Positions 13,875-23,768 are shown, numbered from the stretch's first letter. The stretch: DNA of 55,052 bases from Lachnospiraceae bacterium (GCA_900769115.1 CAAGFJ010000004.1:1-55052), one strand, 5' to 3'. Translations and numbers: made by a program. The notes: generated from the letters alone by a model not told the origin.

Positions 13875-14075
13875 ATGAAAGCATTGGATTATACGGTATT
13901 GACTATTGTACTGATTGGGGCTATTAACTGGGGATTAATTGGATTCTTTGATTTTGACCTGGTAAGCACATTATTCGGTCAGATGTCAATTCTTACCAGA
14001 ATTATATATGCTGTAGTTGGAATTGGCGGATTATATGCCATTTCTTATTATGGCCGGATGAACAGCGAAATGTAA
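13875..14075 (+). CDS. DUF378 small membrane protein
   Basis: 66 residues from the ATG at 13875 (AAAGGAG seven bases before). Two membrane helices with the family motif IGAINWGLIGFF and a second helix IIYAVVGIGGLYAI. DUF378 proteins are small membrane proteins of unknown function. Single gene divergent from the hlyD-like operon, ended by its own terminator. Confidence 0.85.
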   Translation: MKALDYTVLTIVLIGAINWGLIGFFDFDLVSTLFGQMSILTRIIYAVVGIGGLYAISYYGRMNSEM

Positions 14076-14101
14076 TTAATGTGATTAGCAATACAGTAAA
14101 A

Positions 14102-14142
14102 AACCTGTCAGTTCCTGATATTCGGACACTGACAGGTTCTTT
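14102..14142. terminator. Bidirectional terminator after DUF378 gene
   Basis: AACCTGTCAGT (14102-14112) pairs with ACTGACAGGTT (14128-14138), followed by CTTT. It lies between two convergent genes. Confidence 0.8.
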
Positions 14143-14145
14143 CGT

Positions 14146-14568
14146 TTATAATGCAATAGTAACCATATCCTGTAAATCTTTAGTTAAGTCAGATTTCTGT
14201 CTGGAGATACCGAGCATAAAGTCAATCTCAAACTTTTCTGAGATAACATTAAGATCTTTGATCAGAGCATCAGCCTCTTCTACTGTCTCAATACATGCGA
14301 TTGACATAAAATTGTCCAGGAACATCTTATCCAGATCACAATCTTGTGAAGCAACACCATATATGAAACCTAAGAACATATCGGCAGAATGAATATTGTA
14401 CTCCGTTACGTTAATTAAACGAACCCGGTTACTCAACTCATACATATGCTTGTTATTGATATCTAAGTATACAATATTGCCACCTGTTACTTTGATGTCA
14501 TTATTGGCTTTTGCCATGAGCATCTTTGTCTTTCCTTTTCCTTTTTCACCTGCAACGATTTCTATCAT
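14146..14568 (-). CDS. Small P-loop NTPase-like protein, unknown
   Basis: 140 residues starting MIEIVAGEKGKGKTKMLM, a Walker A motif (GEKGKGKT, 7-14). A possible Walker-B-like strand is INNKHMYEL or the later FEIDFMLGIS, but neither is clear. Size is far below that of PilT or other complete motor ATPases. It lies directly downstream of the D,D-carboxypeptidase gene at the end of the shape operon. Nucleotide binding is likely; role unknown. Confidence 0.7.
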   Translation of the reverse strand: MIEIVAGEKGKGKTKMLMAKANNDIKVTGGNIVYLDINNKHMYELSNRVRLINVTEYNIHSADMFLGFIYGVASQDCDLDKMFLDNFMSIACIETVEEADALIKDLNVISEKFEIDFMLGISRQKSDLTKDLQDMVTIAL

Positions 14569-14586
14569 GTTATTGCCTCCTAAGTA

Positions 14587-15573
14587 TTAGTATATTTGTT
14601 TGAGCATGTCGTTGACATTCTCATATAATGTCTCGTGATCTTTTGCGTTAGAAACAAGGCATATATATTCTTCATTTGTTTCATCATTCACAAATTCCAG
14701 AATGATGCAGCTTCCAGCTTTCTCAGTCGTACCCGTTTTCCAGCCTGTAATATGGTAACCGGTAGGCATCTCGAAAGAATTGGATAAGAATGCATTCGTT
14801 GGAGTAAGCTTCGTCTCAATCTTCTCACCATCTCTATACATTGTCAGAACGTAGTCACTGGCACCATCAATCTGTACCAATGTATCGTTCTTCAAAAACT
14901 CTTTGAAGATTAGATATAGATCATACGGAGTTGTATAATGATTATTGTCATGTAACCCATGTGGGTTCACAAAATGAGAATTCGTTGCTCCTAATTGTGC
15001 TGCTTTCTGATTCATAAGATCGACAAAATCACTTACAGAACCCGCAACATAACGTGCTAAGGCAATGGCACAATCGTTATACGAAGATATCAGCAATCCA
15101 TGCAACAATTCATTCACTGTAATATAATCGCCAGGCTCTAAGCCAAGAGCAGTTACATTCTCTTCGTTAAATTCAATCTTTTTCTGAATTACAACCGTAT
15201 CATTCAAAGAAATGCGGCCGCTATTGATCGCATCCATAACAATTACAGCGGTCAGAATCTTGGTCATACTTGCCGGATAGATCTGTTTGTGTGGATTCAC
15301 GGCACAGACAACAGAATTGGTTGTCTGATTGATCAATAATCCTGCTTCGTATTCAAAATCAGCATCATCATATACATAAGCATCATACGGAATTACAACA
15401 TTGTCATTCGCAAGTCCTGCCGGACGAACAATCGGCAAATTCGTAGTTGAGCTAATATGTAACGGCTGATCTTTCGGATATGCACGGAAGCTGCACCCAC
15501 TTAATACAGAACAGCATATACCTGTAATTGTTAATATACATAAAGTGTATTTGATCTTATTTGAACATCTCAC
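14587..15573 (-). CDS. D-alanyl-D-alanine carboxypeptidase lipoprotein
   Basis: 328 residues with all three penicillin-binding motifs: SMTK (S102), SYN in LLISSYNDCAIAL, and KTG in GWKTGTTEKAG. The N-terminus has a lipoprotein signal ending VLSGC (C27), so it is anchored outside the membrane by lipid, unlike PBP5 with its C-terminal amphipathic helix. It trims the terminal D-Ala of peptidoglycan stem peptides. GTG start inside the end of mgsA (17-base overlap). Confidence 0.9.
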   Translation of the reverse strand: MRCSNKIKYTLCILTITGICCSVLSGCSFRAYPKDQPLHISSTTNLPIVRPAGLANDNVVIPYDAYVYDDADFEYEAGLLINQTTNSVVCAVNPHKQIYPASMTKILTAVIVMDAINSGRISLNDTVVIQKKIEFNEENVTALGLEPGDYITVNELLHGLLISSYNDCAIALARYVAGSVSDFVDLMNQKAAQLGATNSHFVNPHGLHDNNHYTTPYDLYLIFKEFLKNDTLVQIDGASDYVLTMYRDGEKIETKLTPTNAFLSNSFEMPTGYHITGWKTGTTEKAGSCIILEFVNDETNEEYICLVSNAKDHETLYENVNDMLKQIY

Positions 15574-15952
15574 GCCAGTCTAAGTCTCCTCGGTCTAATG
15601 CTTTTACAAGCAATTCAGCAGTTGCCAAATTGGTTGCAAGCGGAATATTATGCACATCACATAATGTAAATATATTATTAATGTCCGGCTCGTGTGACTT
15701 TGGAGATTGTGGATCTCTCAGAAAAATAACCATATCAATATCATTGTGTTCAATCTCAGAACCTAATTGCTGTTCTCCACCCAGATGTCCAGCTAAATAT
15801 TTGTGAACAGTCAGATTGGTAACCTCTTCTACCAAACGTCCGGTTGTGCCTGTTGCATATAATTCATGCTTACTTAAGATACCTCGATAAGCAATACAAA
15901 AATTCTGCATTAATTTCTTCTTAGCATCATGTGCTATTAACCCAATATTCAT
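15557..15952 (-). CDS. mgsA: Methylglyoxal synthase
   Basis: 131 residues matching the family throughout: MNIGLIAHDAKK, ATGTTGRL for phosphate binding, HLGGEQQLG, the catalytic aspartate region DMVIFLRDP and SHEPDINN. It converts dihydroxyacetone phosphate to methylglyoxal, a bypass of lower glycolysis. Its place after rodA is common in Clostridia and has no obvious link to cell shape. Confidence 0.95.
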   Translation of the reverse strand: MNIGLIAHDAKKKLMQNFCIAYRGILSKHELYATGTTGRLVEEVTNLTVHKYLAGHLGGEQQLGSEIEHNDIDMVIFLRDPQSPKSHEPDINNIFTLCDVHNIPLATNLATAELLVKALDRGDLDWREMFK

Positions 15953-15970
15953 TGTGTAACCCCTCCAAAT

Positions 15971-17080
15971 CTAGTATTTTCTACGTTGTAAAGATACATT
16001 CATTACCAAACCCATTCCTGCACAGGAACTTACTAAAGAAGAAAGTCCGTAGCTGATAAATGGAAGAGGTATTCCTGTATTCGGCAGTAATGAAGTCGCA
16101 ACACCAATATTCAAAAAAGTCTGTACCCCGATGAGGGTCGCGACCCCGGTTGCAATGAACATCCCATTACTATCACTTGCCTTTCGAGCAGTCTTTATAC
16201 ATTGTACCACAATTAACCCCAATATTACAATAATAAGTGTACTTCCAACGAAACCTAATTCTTCACCAACAACGGAAAAAATGAAATCTGTCTGTTGTTC
16301 TGAAATCAGGTTGGCATCCTTAACGGTTGCGAGTGTCGAATTGTTAAGACCCTTTCCAAATAACTGCCCGGAACCGATCGCCATAACTGAATTATCCTGC
16401 TGGTATTGTGTAGTCGATGCATATTCATCCGGGTACAGGAAGGATAAGATTCTTTCCTGCTGATAATCCTTTAACAATATAGGATCCGGCTGCTTAACAT
16501 ACCACACAAAGCTTCCTGCTAACGGAATCAGACAAAGAAGTCCGATTCCTATGATCTTATAGCTTAAGCCTGCCACAAACAACATGACAAACAAGATTGC
16601 AAATACATCCAATGTGGTAGAAAGATCCGGTTCTGACACGATCAACAACAATGGAACGGCACAGAACACCGCATATTGAATCAACGTCTTTGCCGTATTG
16701 ATCGTCTCCTTATGATCTGCCAGAAAATGTGCTGCACATATGATCAATATGATCTTGGCAAATTCGGAAGGCTGTACGGTGATCAGATCCTGCGAACCTA
16801 ACCAACGCTTGGCACCATTTGCACTTGTACCAAACAACAAAACGGCTGACAATAAGACCAGATTCAGCCCATACAAAAGGATGTAGAACTTGCTGATAAA
16901 CTTATAATCAATCAGGGAAAGAACGATCAACCCGATAATACAGATTACAAGTCCTAACACCTGTTTTTTGAGATAGGAACTGTCCGCACTATTGATCATC
17001 AGTGTACCAAATACACATGCAATTATGACAAGAAGCAACAATTTGAAGTTGTAATTGCGTAATCGGTAATTCTCTAACAT
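15971..17080 (-). CDS. rodA: RodA/FtsW-family peptidoglycan glycosyltransferase
   Basis: 369 residues from the ATG at 17080, which has GCAGGAG upstream. About ten membrane helices. SEDS signatures are present: GSQDLITVQPSEFAKI, a large loop with QQERILSFLYPD, and a C-terminal NTGIPLPFISYGLSS. SEDS proteins polymerise lipid II together with a class B PBP; the PBP2 gene four genes upstream is the natural partner for elongation. Confidence 0.9.
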   Translation of the reverse strand: MLENYRLRNYNFKLLLLVIIACVFGTLMINSADSSYLKKQVLGLVICIIGLIVLSLIDYKFISKFYILLYGLNLVLLSAVLLFGTSANGAKRWLGSQDLITVQPSEFAKIILIICAAHFLADHKETINTAKTLIQYAVFCAVPLLLIVSEPDLSTTLDVFAILFVMLFVAGLSYKIIGIGLLCLIPLAGSFVWYVKQPDPILLKDYQQERILSFLYPDEYASTTQYQQDNSVMAIGSGQLFGKGLNNSTLATVKDANLISEQQTDFIFSVVGEELGFVGSTLIIVILGLIVVQCIKTARKASDSNGMFIATGVATLIGVQTFLNIGVATSLLPNTGIPLPFISYGLSSLVSSCAGMGLVMNVSLQRRKY

Positions 17081-17098
17081 AGTATTCTCCTGCAAGTG

Positions 17099-17380
17099 TT
17101 ATTTGACAGATTTGGACTTCATATCCTTAATTGGTATGTTCGCATATAAGGCAGGCACACTTCCGTGTCCTCCTTCTGATTCTGTCTGTGTAATCTGAAT
17201 ATCTAACCCGCTTGCATCAATCTCCATATAACGGGAAATAACTTCAATGATATCATTCTTAATCTGTTCCATGATATCCGGTGAACAATTGGCACGATCG
17301 GATACTAATAATAATTTCAGACGATCCTTTGCATAGTCACTTGATGACTTCTTTTTGTTAAATATATCAAATAATCCCAT
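17099..17380 (-). CDS. minE: Cell division topological factor MinE
   Basis: 93 residues from the ATG at 17380 (GGAGTG upstream). Amphipathic membrane-binding start MGLFDIFNKKKSS, anti-MinCD helix region KDRLKLLLVSDRANCSP, then the dimer domain. It stimulates MinD ATPase and drives Min oscillation. Having MinE together with a DivIVA-family protein in one window shows that both pole-marking systems are present. Confidence 0.93.
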   Translation of the reverse strand: MGLFDIFNKKKSSSDYAKDRLKLLLVSDRANCSPDIMEQIKNDIIEVISRYMEIDASGLDIQITQTESEGGHGSVPALYANIPIKDMKSKSVK

Positions 17381-17398
17381 AATCAAGCACTCCTATCC

Positions 17399-18190
17399 CT
17401 AGTTATTTTTCTTGAATAATTTGGATAATTTTTTGAAAAATCCAGATTCACTCAGATCCAAAAATTCAACATCTTCTCCTAATATGCGTTTGCAGATATT
17501 AAAATATGCTCTGCCTGCAAGAGAATTATCGCCAACAAGAGGTTGTCCCTGGTTTGTTGAAATAACAATATTCTCATCATCTGGAACAGCTCCAATCAGA
17601 TCAATGGCAAGAATCTCAACTACATCTTCAATCGACATCATTTCTCCTCGCTTCACCATATCCATACGAATGCGGTTTACGATGAGATCAATCTTCTTAA
17701 TCTCATTTGCTTCTAATAAGCCAATAATACGATCCGCATCACGAATTGCAGATACCTCAGGTGTCGTTACAATCAAAGCGCGGTCTGCTGCTGCAATTGC
17801 ATTTTTGAATCCCTGCTCAATTCCGGCCGGGCAATCTAAGATAATATAATCAAATTCTTTCTTTAACTCTTCTACTAACTTCTTCATCTGCTCGGGCGTT
17901 ACCGATGTCTTATCCTTTGTTTGTGCTGAAGGCAGCAGAAACAGATTCGGATATGTCTTGTCCTTGATCAGAGCCTGCTTATAACGGCAGTTACCTTCTA
18001 CCACATCTACCAGATTATATACGATACGGTTCTCTAATCCCATGACAACGTCTAAGTTACGTAATCCGATATCGGTATCGATCAATACTACTTTTTTGTC
18101 TAATTTGGCTAATCCGGTTCCTACATTGGCTGTCGTTGTTGTCTTACCAACGCCACCTTTTCCAGATGTAATTACTATTACTTCACTCAT
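17399..18190 (-). CDS. minD: Septum site-determining ATPase MinD
   Basis: 263 residues. Deviant Walker A GKGGVGKTTTT (10-20), DTDIGLRNLD switch region, DCPAGIE and a C-terminal amphipathic helix (GFFKKLSKLFKKN) for membrane binding. It recruits MinC to the membrane. Between minC and minE in the usual order. Confidence 0.97.
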   Translation of the reverse strand: MSEVIVITSGKGGVGKTTTTANVGTGLAKLDKKVVLIDTDIGLRNLDVVMGLENRIVYNLVDVVEGNCRYKQALIKDKTYPNLFLLPSAQTKDKTSVTPEQMKKLVEELKKEFDYIILDCPAGIEQGFKNAIAAADRALIVTTPEVSAIRDADRIIGLLEANEIKKIDLIVNRIRMDMVKRGEMMSIEDVVEILAIDLIGAVPDDENIVISTNQGQPLVGDNSLAGRAYFNICKRILGEDVEFLDLSESGFFKKLSKLFKKNN

Positions 18191-18226
18191 ATGTTACTAT
18201 CCTCCACTATATATTAAATTTAATTG

Positions 18227-19006
18227 TTACCTTACTGGTTCAATGCAGATCTGATGGCTCTGAATCGTTGCAATCATTGGTTCATGCTTCTTCTTAAAAT
18301 GACTCTTCGTGTCCGGGCTTCTTGCAATCACATCCGCAATCTGGATCTGAATTGGATCCATAACTAATGCCATAACAAATGCATCTGGATTGTTATTCAC
18401 TCCTGCAGTAACAGATCCTTTCAAAGCACCGATCACAATGATATTACCTGCCGCAATTACGGATGCACCGGGATTCACGTCTCCAATAATTACAATCGAT
18501 GCCTGGGATTCTAGTGTTTGTCCCGAACGTAATGTTCCTCTGTAAAATAAGCCATCTTTTCCAGATGTGGCCGTTTGGGATAAACCATATACGGTATCCG
18601 TCACCTGCTCCTGTATCTCCATATCATGAATGGTTGACAGGATGCCTGATACTTCAACTGGTTCCGATTGCTCCTGTATATCTTTTGTGTCTGCACCTTC
18701 CTCCGTTGTCTTTGCGGTCTGGATAATGTCAAAAAATGTCGTCTCCAGATCACTGTTCTCATCCATTACATACTGTATATTCAGACGGGAACAGCCTTGA
18801 ATAACAGACAATACATCATCTAACTCCTCGTTAGATAATTCCCTGCCTTCAAATGTAACAGCAAGCTGCTTATCGCTATCAAAAAATTCTTCTGCGCCTT
18901 CTAATCTTGCCTCCAAATCCGCTAACAACTGTGGAAATGGAATGTCCTTATCCAACACAATAGAAATTCCATATCGATTGCCTTTGATTATGACTGTGTT
19001 CTTCAT
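18227..19006 (-). CDS. minC: Septum site-determining protein MinC
   Basis: 259 residues. An N-terminal FtsZ-inhibitory domain (MKNTVIIKGNRYGISIVL) and a C-terminal beta-helix domain from about 150, with RTLRSGQ-type start GTLRSGQTLESQ and GDVNPGASVIAAGNIIVIG, binding MinD and FtsZ tails. First min gene, behind the PBP2 gene. Confidence 0.95.
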   Translation of the reverse strand: MKNTVIIKGNRYGISIVLDKDIPFPQLLADLEARLEGAEEFFDSDKQLAVTFEGRELSNEELDDVLSVIQGCSRLNIQYVMDENSDLETTFFDIIQTAKTTEEGADTKDIQEQSEPVEVSGILSTIHDMEIQEQVTDTVYGLSQTATSGKDGLFYRGTLRSGQTLESQASIVIIGDVNPGASVIAAGNIIVIGALKGSVTAGVNNNPDAFVMALVMDPIQIQIADVIARSPDTKSHFKKKHEPMIATIQSHQICIEPVR

Positions 19007-19052
19007 ATATTTGTTACCACCTCAATCTAGCATAACCATCTGTTCGTAAATA

Positions 19053-21902
19053 TTAATCAGACATATTTACATTACCGGTGATAGATGCATTCTCTAACTT
19101 CTCAGGGTCAAAATAATATGCATATATAAATCCGGCTAACTCTTCTGCGTTACCGGAAGAATATCCGTATGGAATAACGGAAGTAACTGATATCTCAGGC
19201 TTGTTAAATGGTGCATAGGATACAAATAACGCATGTGCCGGACGTGCAAGGTTCTCCTCTGCCGTACCGGTCTTACCAGCCACCTCAACATTAATCTGAT
19301 TGATCAGCATATTCTCATCGGTATGGTCCTTTACTACCCGTCGCATACCATTATGAACGGTATTCCACAAACCAGAGGAGATATCCACCTTTCCATGTAT
19401 ATTATGCGGATTCTCATATGTTGTGTTGCCATCCTTGTCTGTAATCTTCTGAATGATACTTAGATCATAACAGGTTCCGCTTGTTGCAATTGTTGTAACA
19501 TACCGGGATAACTGTGTCGGTGTATATGCATTGGTACCCTGACCAATCGCACTTCGGACGGCTGATTCATCCGATACCTTCGGATCAATCTCATCCAACT
19601 CGATACCCGATGTAGTATCAAGTCCGAACAGGGATGCATATTTTGATAATTTCGATAAGCCAACTGAATCCGAATAATGATCTTCACCACCAGCTAACCG
19701 ATATCCTACCTCATAGAAGAAATAGTTACAAGAAACCTCTAAGGCCTCTTCAATATCGATCAGACCATGCTTATTTGGATAATACCAGCATTTTGCCGGT
19801 GGATCAATCTTTGTAAAGATACCTTCTGCGTCAATCTTTGTATCCAGATCAATGGCACCCTCCTCTACACCGGCAATGGTTGTAAGCATCTTATAGGTAG
19901 AACCTGGTGCAGTTCTCTGCTGGGTTGCACGGTTATATAATGGATTCGTCTTATCAGATATCAATTTGGCATAATAGTCGGCTTCTACAGAATTCGTTAG
20001 CCGGTTATTATCATAACTTGGATAGCTGACCATTGCTAAGATCTCACCGGAATTGGTGTCAGTTACAATGACAGAACCTTCACACGGATCCAGTGCAAGC
20101 TGTGCTGGTGTAATCTCTAATTTGTTAATCTTTCTACGGATAAACTTATAATCAGATAATTCACCAGATGCAAAATCCTTGTAATCCGCATCTTTTTCCT
20201 TATCTAAGACACCTTGTTCAAACAGGATATGAATAATCTGAGATCCACTTACACGATTGGATTTTATCATGTATTTCATGACTAATTTGTCGAATTCTGT
20301 ATCATCGGATAGAACATTCTCAATATAGTCAACCATAGCAGAATATACTTCTTCTGAATCGTAGTAATCACTTGACAGTTCAAAGGACGATATATTAATG
20401 GCTCCCTGGTTGATGGCATACTTCAGGAATGTACCTAAAGAAATATTACCGGCAACATATTCCTTGTATGTCTCATTGGTGTTCTCAATCTTCTTTGAAT
20501 CGTAGATATCATTGTCTGAAAGTGTCTTATAGATATATTCCATATAAGAAGTATATTCACTGTCTAATGTATTCATAGCCGTATTCTCTGTGGTTAAGAT
20601 ATTACGGATGCGTGATAATACATAGTCTCTCGTCGAATTCAAGGTACTATTCACAGATTGCTCATAAGAACCAGCTTTTTTGGATGCAAGATGCGAAATA
20701 TCCAATGCGTTATTATCAAACAATGCATAATACACATCCGTGATTGCAATACGCTTGTCACTGGTGCTTTCCTCGTCAACTTCCTTATCTGTTATATTCG
20801 TGAGAAGCACACTTGCAATCTCTTTTTCCAATGTATCGTAGCAGTACCTTTGCAGATCAGAATCAATCGTCAAATGAATGTCTTCTCCAGCAACAGAATC
20901 CTGTTGGTCAGTTCGTTCAATGATCTTTCCAAGATTATCAACATAAATCTCCTGTACACCATTGACACCTCGCAGAGTGCTTTCGTACTTTTGCTCTAAG
21001 CCAGTCTTACCAATCATATCATTACTGCTATATTTGTTCTTATCTGATAGGTCTGCGTTATACTCTTCCATCTCATCGGTTGAAATAGCACCGATATATC
21101 CGATAATATGTGCAAAGTATTTGGCATCATTATAGACACGAATAGAATCGACTACTACATTAATGCCCATCAGATCAGCGCTGCATTCGTTCAGTTCAGC
21201 AACACTTTGGTCACTCACATCCATGGCGATAGTAACTGCCATATACTGTTGAAAACGATTCAGCCATAACGCATAACGTACACTCATGATCTTAAGTGTC
21301 TCTTCCGGACTGTATTCCTCAGATATATTAAATTGTTTCTTTGAAGCAAGATATGTGTAGACGTCCTGCGCTGATTTTTTCTTTTCTTTATCTGTCAACT
21401 GATCCGCAGAAGATTGTCCATAAACTTCCGCAAGAAAACGCAGTTTCTCAGCTTCTGAACTTGTGGTAAATCTTGGCTTTCCGTTCTTCAGTTCAATCGG
21501 AAAATCAACACTTAATGTATCTCCGTTCTTCTCTAAAATCTCAATGGTTCTTGCTACAACAGAATTCTTAAGCTCATTCTCACTAACGCCATTCGCAGAT
21601 GCTACTTCTGACAATTTGTTACTGCTTTCAAACGTAACAGAATATGCAAGCTGATTATATGCTAATAGTTTGCCATTACAATCAAAGATATTGCCTCGTG
21701 ATGCCTCTACCGTTAAGGTCTTCTTTGACTTATAAGTAAAATTGTTCAAATGTTCTGCTCCTTCAATAATCTGCAACTTGAACAACTGTCCGATCAAAGT
21801 TGCAAATAACACAAAAATCACCACGGAAACAATAAATAATCTATGTGAAATATATTCAATTATATATTCTTTCAAAGCATGTAATAATTCGCGTATCATC
21901 AT
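19053..21902 (-). CDS. mrdA: Penicillin-binding protein 2, with large insertion
   Basis: 949 residues, against about 630-720 for typical PBP2. One N-terminal membrane helix, a dimerisation domain beginning ASRGNIFDCNGKLLAYN, and a transpeptidase domain with SxxK at S668 (PGSTYK), SxN at S724 (SCN) and KTG at 877. About 240 residues (roughly 365-605), charged and helix-rich, are inserted between the dimerisation domain and the transpeptidase core. It cross-links peptidoglycan during elongation with RodA. Start codon overlaps the mreD stop. Confidence 0.93.
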   Translation of the reverse strand: MMIRELLHALKEYIIEYISHRLFIVSVVIFVLFATLIGQLFKLQIIEGAEHLNNFTYKSKKTLTVEASRGNIFDCNGKLLAYNQLAYSVTFESSNKLSEVASANGVSENELKNSVVARTIEILEKNGDTLSVDFPIELKNGKPRFTTSSEAEKLRFLAEVYGQSSADQLTDKEKKKSAQDVYTYLASKKQFNISEEYSPEETLKIMSVRYALWLNRFQQYMAVTIAMDVSDQSVAELNECSADLMGINVVVDSIRVYNDAKYFAHIIGYIGAISTDEMEEYNADLSDKNKYSSNDMIGKTGLEQKYESTLRGVNGVQEIYVDNLGKIIERTDQQDSVAGEDIHLTIDSDLQRYCYDTLEKEIASVLLTNITDKEVDEESTSDKRIAITDVYYALFDNNALDISHLASKKAGSYEQSVNSTLNSTRDYVLSRIRNILTTENTAMNTLDSEYTSYMEYIYKTLSDNDIYDSKKIENTNETYKEYVAGNISLGTFLKYAINQGAINISSFELSSDYYDSEEVYSAMVDYIENVLSDDTEFDKLVMKYMIKSNRVSGSQIIHILFEQGVLDKEKDADYKDFASGELSDYKFIRRKINKLEITPAQLALDPCEGSVIVTDTNSGEILAMVSYPSYDNNRLTNSVEADYYAKLISDKTNPLYNRATQQRTAPGSTYKMLTTIAGVEEGAIDLDTKIDAEGIFTKIDPPAKCWYYPNKHGLIDIEEALEVSCNYFFYEVGYRLAGGEDHYSDSVGLSKLSKYASLFGLDTTSGIELDEIDPKVSDESAVRSAIGQGTNAYTPTQLSRYVTTIATSGTCYDLSIIQKITDKDGNTTYENPHNIHGKVDISSGLWNTVHNGMRRVVKDHTDENMLINQINVEVAGKTGTAEENLARPAHALFVSYAPFNKPEISVTSVIPYGYSSGNAEELAGFIYAYYFDPEKLENASITGNVNMSD

Positions 21903-22408
21903 AACTGCTCAGCCTCTTTCACACGTTTTAATCGTAAATTGATACGTACTAATATCTTATAGAAAAATAAAGTGATCAGAATCGTATAGATCATTTCCGG
22001 TAACACAACATCTGCAAAATATGTTGGGAAATCCAGACGGTTACGCATCAAGAAGAACACCGCATATACGATCAGGTTATAAATCAGCTCGTTCAGTGAT
22101 ATCATAGTCATGGGAAGCAATACATCTTCCACATAATAGATCCGGTGAAAAAATCCATTCCCATATCCCAATGTCATATAAATAAACGCATAAGGTCCAA
22201 GAGCAGTCCCGAAAAAGATATCCACAAGCAGCCCTGAAAAGAATCCTACTAAAAGACCTTCTCTACGTCCTCGCATTAAACCAAATGACATTGTTACAAT
22301 CAGTAATAGATTCGGCACAATGCCTGCCAATTCTATATAATGAAAAACTGTGGATTGCAGCAAAAAACATATAACGATTATGATTCCAATTGTAATACAT
22401 CTTTTCAT
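21899..22408 (-). CDS. mreD: Rod shape-determining protein MreD
   Basis: 169 residues, five or six membrane helices, with the family pattern GIVPNLLLIVTMSFGLMRG and GLLVDIFFGTALG. Membrane scaffold of the elongasome between MreC and PBP2. It overlaps the PBP2 start by four bases. Confidence 0.93.
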   Translation of the reverse strand: MKRCITIGIIIVICFLLQSTVFHYIELAGIVPNLLLIVTMSFGLMRGRREGLLVGFFSGLLVDIFFGTALGPYAFIYMTLGYGNGFFHRIYYVEDVLLPMTMISLNELIYNLIVYAVFFLMRNRLDFPTYFADVVLPEMIYTILITLFFYKILVRINLRLKRVKEAEQL

Positions 22409-22410
22409 AG

Positions 22411-23487
22411 TTATTCCTCGTTACTGGTATCTGGTTCTGTGGTGTTTTCCGTGGTTGTTTCGGATGTTTCAGATGTTGCTTCTGAGCTAGTTGTCTGTGT
22501 TGTAACAGAACTGCCATCCGTGTTACTCTCTGTGCTGACATTCTCGGATGTTTGTTCCGAAGAGACTTCTTCCGTAGAAGCGTTGGTTCCACTAGTAGTA
22601 TTCTGAATACTGTCATATATATTCTTATTTTCGGAATCTGTCTTATAATTCGCCTTGAGATCTAAGATGACAAGAACCTCCTGCAGATTCTTAAAATCAA
22701 CGACCGGAAGACATCTGGCAGACTGGGTCAGGTTATTCGCATCCATCTGAACATCGGATATATAACCAATCAATAAGCCTGGAAGGAACTTATTACTAAC
22801 ATGTGAGGTTACTAATTCTGCTCCATCCTCAATCGTAACTTCTTTGTTAATATAACCGACATTGATATAACCATCCTTGATCGCAGATAAATCACCCGAT
22901 ACCGTACAAAGAGATTCTGTTCCGGAAATCGTAGCACTTACACTGCTGTTATCATCAATAATCGAGCGTACCTTGGCATAATTCTTGCCAACTTCCGTTA
23001 CAATACCAGCTAATCCGCCATCTGCTAAAATATTACATCCAACCTGTACACCATCCTCTGTTCCTTTATCAATCACAAAGGTATAAAACCAGTTGGTAGA
23101 ATCTGTTGCAATGACCCGTGCGCCAATCGTGTTGTATGTCACATACTGCTCCTTCAGATCTAACAACTCCTGTAGACGCTTCAATTCATAATTTTCCTGT
23201 TCGTACTTCTTAATCTCGGCAGAATATTCGTCTACCTTAGCTGTCAGTTCCTGATTCTCCTTTAATAAGGCATTCTTGTCCTTATGCTGTACCATCCTGT
23301 TATACAGAGAGGAACCAACCTCATTGATACCGGACTGCATTGGTGTAATGATTGCACTTGTTACCGTCTGTAAAGGTGCAAATCTGTTCTTGAATACAAC
23401 CGAAAAGAATAACAGAATAAAACAGATCACCGTCATGAATAAATAAATGTATTTCGGTGGTATTTCTTTCTTGTCATGGAAATTCAA
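22411..23487 (-). CDS. mreC: Rod shape-determining protein MreC
   Basis: 358 residues starting from a TTG with AAAGGAGG upstream. An N-terminal helix, a coiled coil (about 65-105) and the beta-domain with GARVIATDSTNW and DGGLAGIVTEVG. The last 65 residues form a disordered Ser/Thr/Glu-rich tail outside the membrane. It links PBP2 with the cytoplasmic actin-like MreB, whose gene is not beside it here. Confidence 0.93.
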   Translation of the reverse strand: MNFHDKKEIPPKYIYLFMTVICFILLFFSVVFKNRFAPLQTVTSAIITPMQSGINEVGSSLYNRMVQHKDKNALLKENQELTAKVDEYSAEIKKYEQENYELKRLQELLDLKEQYVTYNTIGARVIATDSTNWFYTFVIDKGTEDGVQVGCNILADGGLAGIVTEVGKNYAKVRSIIDDNSSVSATISGTESLCTVSGDLSAIKDGYINVGYINKEVTIEDGAELVTSHVSNKFLPGLLIGYISDVQMDANNLTQSARCLPVVDFKNLQEVLVILDLKANYKTDSENKNIYDSIQNTTSGTNASTEEVSSEQTSENVSTESNTDGSSVTTQTTSSEATSETSETTTENTTEPDTSNEE

Positions 23488-23501
23488 GAGTTAATCCTCC
23501 T

Positions 23502-23768
23502 TTAAATCAAACGATATACAATAATTCCAATAATCAATCCAATAATACTTGCAATATTAATGGTGATTGTCAGACCAAATGTGAGTACCAGAATTCCTAA
23601 ATCTAATACCATAGGTGACGTTAACCCAAATGTTTTGCCATAAGAAAGCCAACTTAAAGCACCTACATGAGATGCTAATGTTCCAAGGTAGCCACCAAGT
23701 ACAATGCCACATAATAAAATGATAAGTAAGACCCAATTGTTCTTCCTTGTATTACTGACTGCTGCCAT
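23502..23768 (-). CDS. DUF4321 small membrane protein
   Basis: 88 residues with two or three helices and the recognisable pattern WLSYGKTFGLTSPMVLDLG followed by INIASIIGLIIG. DUF4321 genes commonly stand beside mreBCD in Clostridia; function unknown. Here it is the first gene of the mreC operon. Confidence 0.8.
   Translation of the reverse strand: MAAVSNTRKNNWVLLIILLCGIVLGGYLGTLASHVGALSWLSYGKTFGLTSPMVLDLGILVLTFGLTITINIASIIGLIIGIIVYRLI

Noticed and set aside
14146..14568. PilT twitching-motility ATPase
   Set aside because: Only a Walker A is shared; length is under half of PilT and no Asp/His boxes are seen.
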